From the NCBI GenBank assembly GCA_021307315.1, contig JAJSPD010000003.1, forward strand, positions 682,001 through 746,000: 64,000 nucleotides of DNA. The letters run 5' to 3'. The stretch is from Bisporella sp. PMI_857 (lineage: Eukaryota; Ascomycota; Leotiomycetes; Helotiales; Helotiaceae). Of this stretch, positions 59,237 to 64,000 are shown piece after piece (the first letter of the stretch is position 1; every line of letters begins with the position of its first letter). Both the position numbers and the translations under genes were made by a program. The notes beneath the pieces are model-generated. The model saw only the letters and a list, made by a program, of their open reading frames with translations. It did not search any database and was not told the origin of the DNA.

Positions 59237-60988
59237 CTAAAGCCAGCCCTTCGATCTAGTTTGCGTCCCTTCACAATTCACTTCTTCTTTTTCGTTAGTG
59301 AAACAACGATAGTGGGCTACCCGAACCATGGGCCGCTGGATTAAGCTACAATCTCCCTGCTCCGCCCAATCGCCGACATAAACAGTTATTGACTTCAATT
59401 TATTTTCGGCCTTTCGAGCTTGGAGCTGGAGGAATAAGCTCTTCACTGATTCAATATTAATTTCCGCGTCAACCTCATCCCACTCGTCGCCAAACTCTCG
59501 ATAATTCCGTCGCAAATCGTGGTATTCTGCAAGCATCGTCTCGTTTTCGTATATAGCCGTATTGAGGAGATGGTCATCTGGCGTCGGGAATCGAAGTGTG
59601 AGGTTTTGTAGGGACGGAAATGCTGCAAACACTCCATATTCTCCGTCATCCCAGGCTTCGCCACCAGGACGGCGCACATTGACATCAAGTTTTCGAAGTT
59701 CGGGAGCTGTAGTAATCAATGTAGCAAGTGCCACGTTGTCAATAATATTGATATTCTCATCACTCCCCACATAGAAGCTCTCCAAATTGCGCCACGCACT
59801 TCCACTAGATGATTCAAGTCCGAGAAAGGTTTCCCACGAATCCATCTTTATGTTATGTAGAACAAATGACTCGAGAGGCTGTAGCTGTTGTTGAACAAAG
59901 CTTGTTATCGCTTTGCTGATATTCATTTCTTTTGATGCTCTCCAATCCCAATTCCCAGATCTGAGCGATAAATGTCTTACATTGGGAAGGACATGTTTAA
60001 GTTTGGCGATGGTTGTAGTTGATGGAGATCCAAGCTCCAGAGTATGCAGATGAGACCAATCCATGATCTCGAGCCACACATCGAGACTTGTTCTGCTATC
60101 ATGATCCCTTCTCTGAGGCTTGTTCGCTGTTCCGTTGCTAATCCCTACCCAATTGGATTTCTTTTCGAGCCAAACTTCACCACCATCGGACCTCTCGTCG
60201 AAATCATAACCTGAGATCTTTACTGCCTCTAAAGGTGGAAAACGAACATCGGAATTTGAGAGGAAATCGAACGCAAAGGGCGAGTATCCAAGCAAGCATC
60301 CGACTGTATGGAGGCGAAGATCCAGCTCTCTCAGATTTGGCGTACTGGATATAGTATTGAAAACAAGCTCTAAATCGGATAAATTATCCTCGGAATTGTA
60401 CTCTATATCTGCAACCAGGGAATATAAATTTATTGAGTTGATGATGGAAGGGAGGAGATCCAGGTCTCGTTGTTTAAGGAGGTCCTTTCTTCTCCAATAT
60501 CCAGGGTCTTCTCCATCATACGGATCCCACTCAAGATCTACATCATATGCAGGATCAAATGGGTCTTTCCGGAAGTTGAAAGGCAGTGTATAGTACAGAC
60601 GACATGATGGATGATTATGTTCGAGGGAGCGAAGAATCGTGCCAGGGATTGGATGTTGACTGGTCCAATAAAGTGTCTCTATTTTCGGCAGTATATCAAT
60701 GGCTGTTTGAAGAAGAGTCCAGTTCCCAAGCGATGGATAGCCTATCACGCTGAGTTCATGGATAGTGCGACAATCCACGAATTGAGCAACAATGCTCTCC
60801 AGAAGCTGGTTACTCGCATTAGCCTTGACAGGATCTGAATAATCAATCACAATTGATGAAGAGTATCTCTCGGAGTCAAAGGTGTCGTGATCTTGTGATG
60901 ACGATTGGCCAAGAGGTGATTGGCCTTGAGTCAGTGACACACAATTGACAATTGGAAACAAAAATAACAATGTTACAAAGCGAAACAT
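59237..60988 (-). CDS. secreted leucine-rich-repeat-like protein, unknown
   Basis: Intronless, 583 aa. Signal peptide MFRFVTLLFLFPIVNC. The body consists of irregular leucine-rich repeats, such as LVFNTISSTPNLRELDLRLH, LHTLELGSPSTTTIAKLKHV, LPNVRHLSLRSGNWDW, FPSLQNLTLRFPT and LESFVLHNIKM. The pattern resembles LRR regions of fungal F-box proteins, but there is no F-box and there is a secretion signal. Asn-x-Ser/Thr glycosylation sites occur (NWT, NGT, NLT, NET). Its stop is 52 bp from the stop of the convergent ZIP gene. Not recognised as any characterised protein; intact. Confidence 0.7.
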   Translation of the reverse strand: MFRFVTLLFLFPIVNCVSLTQGQSPLGQSSSQDHDTFDSERYSSSIVIDYSDPVKANASNQLLESIVAQFVDCRTIHELSVIGYPSLGNWTLLQTAIDILPKIETLYWTSQHPIPGTILRSLEHNHPSCRLYYTLPFNFRKDPFDPAYDVDLEWDPYDGEDPGYWRRKDLLKQRDLDLLPSIINSINLYSLVADIEYNSEDNLSDLELVFNTISSTPNLRELDLRLHTVGCLLGYSPFAFDFLSNSDVRFPPLEAVKISGYDFDERSDGGEVWLEKKSNWVGISNGTANKPQRRDHDSRTSLDVWLEIMDWSHLHTLELGSPSTTTIAKLKHVLPNVRHLSLRSGNWDWRASKEMNISKAITSFVQQQLQPLESFVLHNIKMDSWETFLGLESSSGSAWRNLESFYVGSDENINIIDNVALATLITTAPELRKLDVNVRRPGGEAWDDGEYGVFAAFPSLQNLTLRFPTPDDHLLNTAIYENETMLAEYHDLRRNYREFGDEWDEVDAEINIESVKSLFLQLQARKAENKLKSITVYVGDWAEQGDCSLIQRPMVRVAHYRCFTNEKEEVNCEGTQTRSKGWL

Positions 60989-61733
60989 GATCGAGGTCCT
61001 GGAAAGAACCGTTAAAGGGCTGTATACTTATGGAAAGGAGATCCAGGTGTCCTTGCTGAATACGAGACTTGTATGAATCAAAGTAGCCACGATTGCACCA
61101 AAGATCCCTGCTAAGTGTACGATCAACGTGTTATAAATTTGAAAGGTAGGTAATGTGAGTGCTCATGAGCATTATGCATCATGATCTGTGTCTGGTCTCA
61201 AAATCATTGATATCAAAAAACGAGTTGTGGTACCCATGTTAAGTTATCGGTAGGCCGCTTATGTAATCACGCTAAGCTAGTTCGTGGCTCTTTTAGCGCA
61301 TTATTTTAGTGGGCAGCTATACCTTGCCATCCCCGAACCCAAAATTCGATGAACATTTATTGGAGATATACATATCTCAGGAACACAGTATCTGCTAATA
61401 CTCTCAAGAAGCATGACGATGGTCGAAAATTCACTGGGCCTCATTGAAATTCGCAGACCAGGCTACATATGCCAGAGGTGGCGACACTTTACAACGGCAA
61501 TTCTTCGATTGGAAGGTCCTTGAGAAGGCCCAAATGTATAAGGATAAGCAAATAGCGTCATTTACAATCTTCGGGCTTGGAAATAATATAAAGTAAACTG
61601 CAAACTGCCCATTGAGCTAAACACAGATTTCAAGCTTCACTACATGTATAACACACCAGAACGAATACTACTGAGCAAGACATCCGCATTTCCCTGTCCT
61701 TGGCCATGCCTGACTTTCCGTTGCGCACGAATA
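60989..61733. other. intergenic, no gene seen
   Basis: A 745-bp spacer holding the promoter of the LRR-like gene on its left and the 3' region of the cutinase on its right; nothing recognisable. Confidence 0.5.
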
Positions 61734-62550
61734 CTAGACCCGGGCAACAACAAAGGCGCTCGCTGCTGCCGCATCATTTCCATAGGTGAGGTGCGTTATG
61801 AATCCACCTGCAAAAACAGGGAATTAGTCACTGATGATTACACCCAAGAGATCTCGACATACCAAATCCAGTGCAAACGACGTCTAGATCGTGGCAGATG
61901 CTGTCTACCTTGCTAGATGCTACTGTACCTACTGCATCGCCGCGGAAAGGGTCTCCAAAGACAACGACTGTGGAGAATTAATACTTGTTTTTTGTAGTTT
62001 CTTAGAACCACATACCGGCAGCAATCTTCGCTGTCACCGCAGCTGTCAGTTTCTTCGCGGCATTGTGTACTAGCTGAGCTCCTTGACTACAGGTACGTCA
62101 GTCATTGCCACAGGCTCCAGGCTTTTGGTCGGACAAGTTGTCAGTGCAAGCATACCTATACCCTCCCAAGACAATCTTGGTACTTGGGCATTGAGTGGAA
62201 GCCAGGTTAATCAGCCGCAGCATCTCCGTGCTTCCAGCGGAATCACCGCCAGCAAGGTAGCCGGCAACTGTTGCAGGGTATGTAACACCTTGTACGCCAA
62301 TCTTCGCCGTACCAAGCGAGCTTCGAAGAGCAGAGAACCAGGGTGGTCCAGCAATCTCACCGACGTTCCCAGCCTCGCTGGTGCCACGTGCAAAGATGAC
62401 TGTTACGTCTTTACAAGCTTCAGAGAGCCCGTTCTCAGTCGTGGGAAGTGCCGCTATGCTGACAGGACCGGCGAACGGATCAGTGGGAAGGGCGGAGAGA
62501 GGGCTGGCGAGGGAGAGGAGGACGGCTGTGAGTTGGAGGAGATAATTCAT
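61734..62550 (-). CDS. secreted cutinase
   Basis: Serine esterase that hydrolyses plant cutin or other polyesters. Four exons: 62550-62156, 62086-62016, 61967-61863 and 61807-61734; 214 aa, normal for the family. Signal peptide MNYLLQLTAVLLSLASPLSA. Motifs: CKDVTVIFARGTSEAGNVGE, PPWFSALRSSLG, VQGVTYPATVAGYLAGGDSA, the nucleophile box GGYSQGAQLVHNA (spliced across the first junction), VVFGDPFRGDAV, CHDLDVVCTGFGGF with the catalytic Asp region, and HLTYGNDAAAASAFV with the catalytic His. The four cysteines for two disulfides are present. The triad is intact only when all three introns are removed. Confidence 0.94.
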
Positions 62551-64000
62551 GGCTATAGATTTCTGTTGAGGTATGCTTGAGTGAGTTTGACTCCTGTACT
62601 GATGCTTGATCTCAGATGAGTATCATGGAGTCAGTATGTTCTTATATACCTAAACACCAAACTATTATCTACACTTTCGGTAGTATCCTCAAGTTTTCTG
62701 CCCACAACCACCTTCTCAATACAACAACTGCCGATGCATCATATGCTTTGTGCCAAGTTAGTGATAACCTGTGCAGCATCTCAACCTCTGGAGCAGCGAA
62801 ACAGACAGCTCATGGTTCATCCAAAAGCAACCGGCTGAATTACACGTTCGTTTCGAACTAAGCAACGTGATAGACTCATACAGAGCGGCCAACTAAACCT
62901 AGCCGTAGGTCAACGAATATCGAAAGGGGATTGTAGAGATACATAGCGAGTTGCCTGTTGGGGATGAAAATCCGGGGCGAGAATCCGGGGTACTAGTTCT
63001 ATTTCTCTTGGCATATTGCAAATCGGCCTTTGGACAGCAGGTAATGCATGGAATCTATGCTTTGGAGAACTATATCGACGTGGGATAGACTCGGCTCAAG
63101 AGGCGCTCGATGAGGAGTAAACTGTGTGGCTGCCTTTTTTAGAGAAGCCGAGGTTGAGCAATTATCGCGGGGTTCATGGTGGGTGCTCAAGAACGGACCT
63201 TGTCTGAGGACTGCAAATCAATGATGGTGTTCTCGAAAATGGATGTGCGAATCTTATGCTTAACGAAGTGGACGAGAGCAGAATATTTCTGGAATGGCGA
63301 ATTGGGGAGGCCAAGGAGGCTTCGCTGACGCTAGCGCAGTGCAGACGATCCAAGGTATGGGGGGTGGTGGATAGGATGCTACTCCTATTTCACCTCGCTA
63401 AATCGTATTTTGAACGTTATATAGTTTACATCAATGTCGCCGAGGCAGCTTGTGACCAAAAAAAAGAGCCTTTTTGAGTGTCATGGCAAGCTTGGATATT
63501 GGGAATGTTGTGGAAAACAGGGTTACAGCGGGAATCTCATACATGATGGTTTGGCCATGTGTAATGTCTCGCCCAATTATACCTGTGTAGATATTGACAC
63601 AACGATATATTGGGAATACTAACACATTGTGTGGGATCCTGGGAGCCTGGGCCGTAGACTCCTATGGCCGAGGCCTACAGACCCTCTTGCATTTTGCAAA
63701 AGTTATAGCACAGAACTTATGAATGCTACCATAATTTTGCTGCATACTTTAGTGCTGAGTCGTGCATGCTAAGAAGAATTCCGATCTAGCTTTTTATCAA
63801 CTGGTCGAAATGGCAGGGGGGCGTTTTCTAGGCAGGTGATATATTCCAAAACTAATGCAAGGTCTGAGGCATCCATCTCAAATTTACCTTTTAAGGAGCC
63901 GAGTTAAGAATGTCTCGGGTATGCCACAGTAACGAAATAACAATTCAAGAAAGGTGTGGCTCTTCTTTAGCTTACACCATAGACAACGCATTAAGAAAAT
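62551..64000. other. right-end gene-free stretch
   Basis: 1.45 kb to the window edge. The left part is the cutinase promoter. Short frames at 62999-63190 and 63256-63477 have no motifs. No repeat family or RNA gene was recognised. Confidence 0.5.

Overview
The window is nuclear DNA of a filamentous ascomycete. Genes carry short spliceosomal introns (about 41-100 bp, mostly GTAAGT/GTATGT-type donors with CTAAC/CTGAC-like branch sites). There are fungus-specific families: a HET-domain protein, an NB-ARC/TPR NLR, an Asp f2/PRA1 zincophore, a cutinase and a 37S Rsm22 protein. Gene style and family mix suit a leotiomycete (Helotiales-like), but I cannot place it further. I rebuilt exon structures by hand from splice signals, reading phase and family motifs. 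Coordinates are genomic spans with exon bounds in the evidence.

Layout. 1-14 kb is mostly conserved housekeeping: a partial HET gene at the left edge (-), phosphomannose isomerase (-), SAGA subunit Sgf29 (+), an ARF6-type GTPase (+), Mediator kinase CDK8/Ssn3 (-) and a sugar-type MFS transporter (+). 14.9-41.7 kb is an accessory island. It holds an NtaA-type FMN monooxygenase divergent from a Dal5-type permease, two amidase paralogues, an NLR, a Leotiomycete-style unknown protein, a CmcJ/NvfI-like oxidoreductase, a DHA1 drug/H+ antiporter, a fructosyl-amino-acid oxidase and an amino-acid/choline permease. Many of these could release or import nitrogen from organic compounds. 42-49 kb holds a C11orf54-like ester hydrolase, a wrecked O-methyltransferase, an NTF2-like protein and a small membrane protein, with long empty spacers. 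49.2-51.9 kb is Rsm22 (mitoribosome assembly).

52.9-62.6 kb is rich in secreted or surface proteins: an SGNH hydrolase, the zincophore, a ZIP zinc transporter, a leucine-rich-repeat-like secreted protein and a cutinase. The zincophore and ZIP transporter are divergent and share a 1.1 kb promoter. That promoter carries four CAAGGT elements, each paired with a GCCAAG element. This is the arrangement expected for joint control by low zinc (ZafA/Zap1) and alkaline pH (PacC), and it is the strongest functional unit in the window.

No rRNA, tRNA, CRISPR or intact transposon was seen. 62.6-64 kb has no gene I can support.
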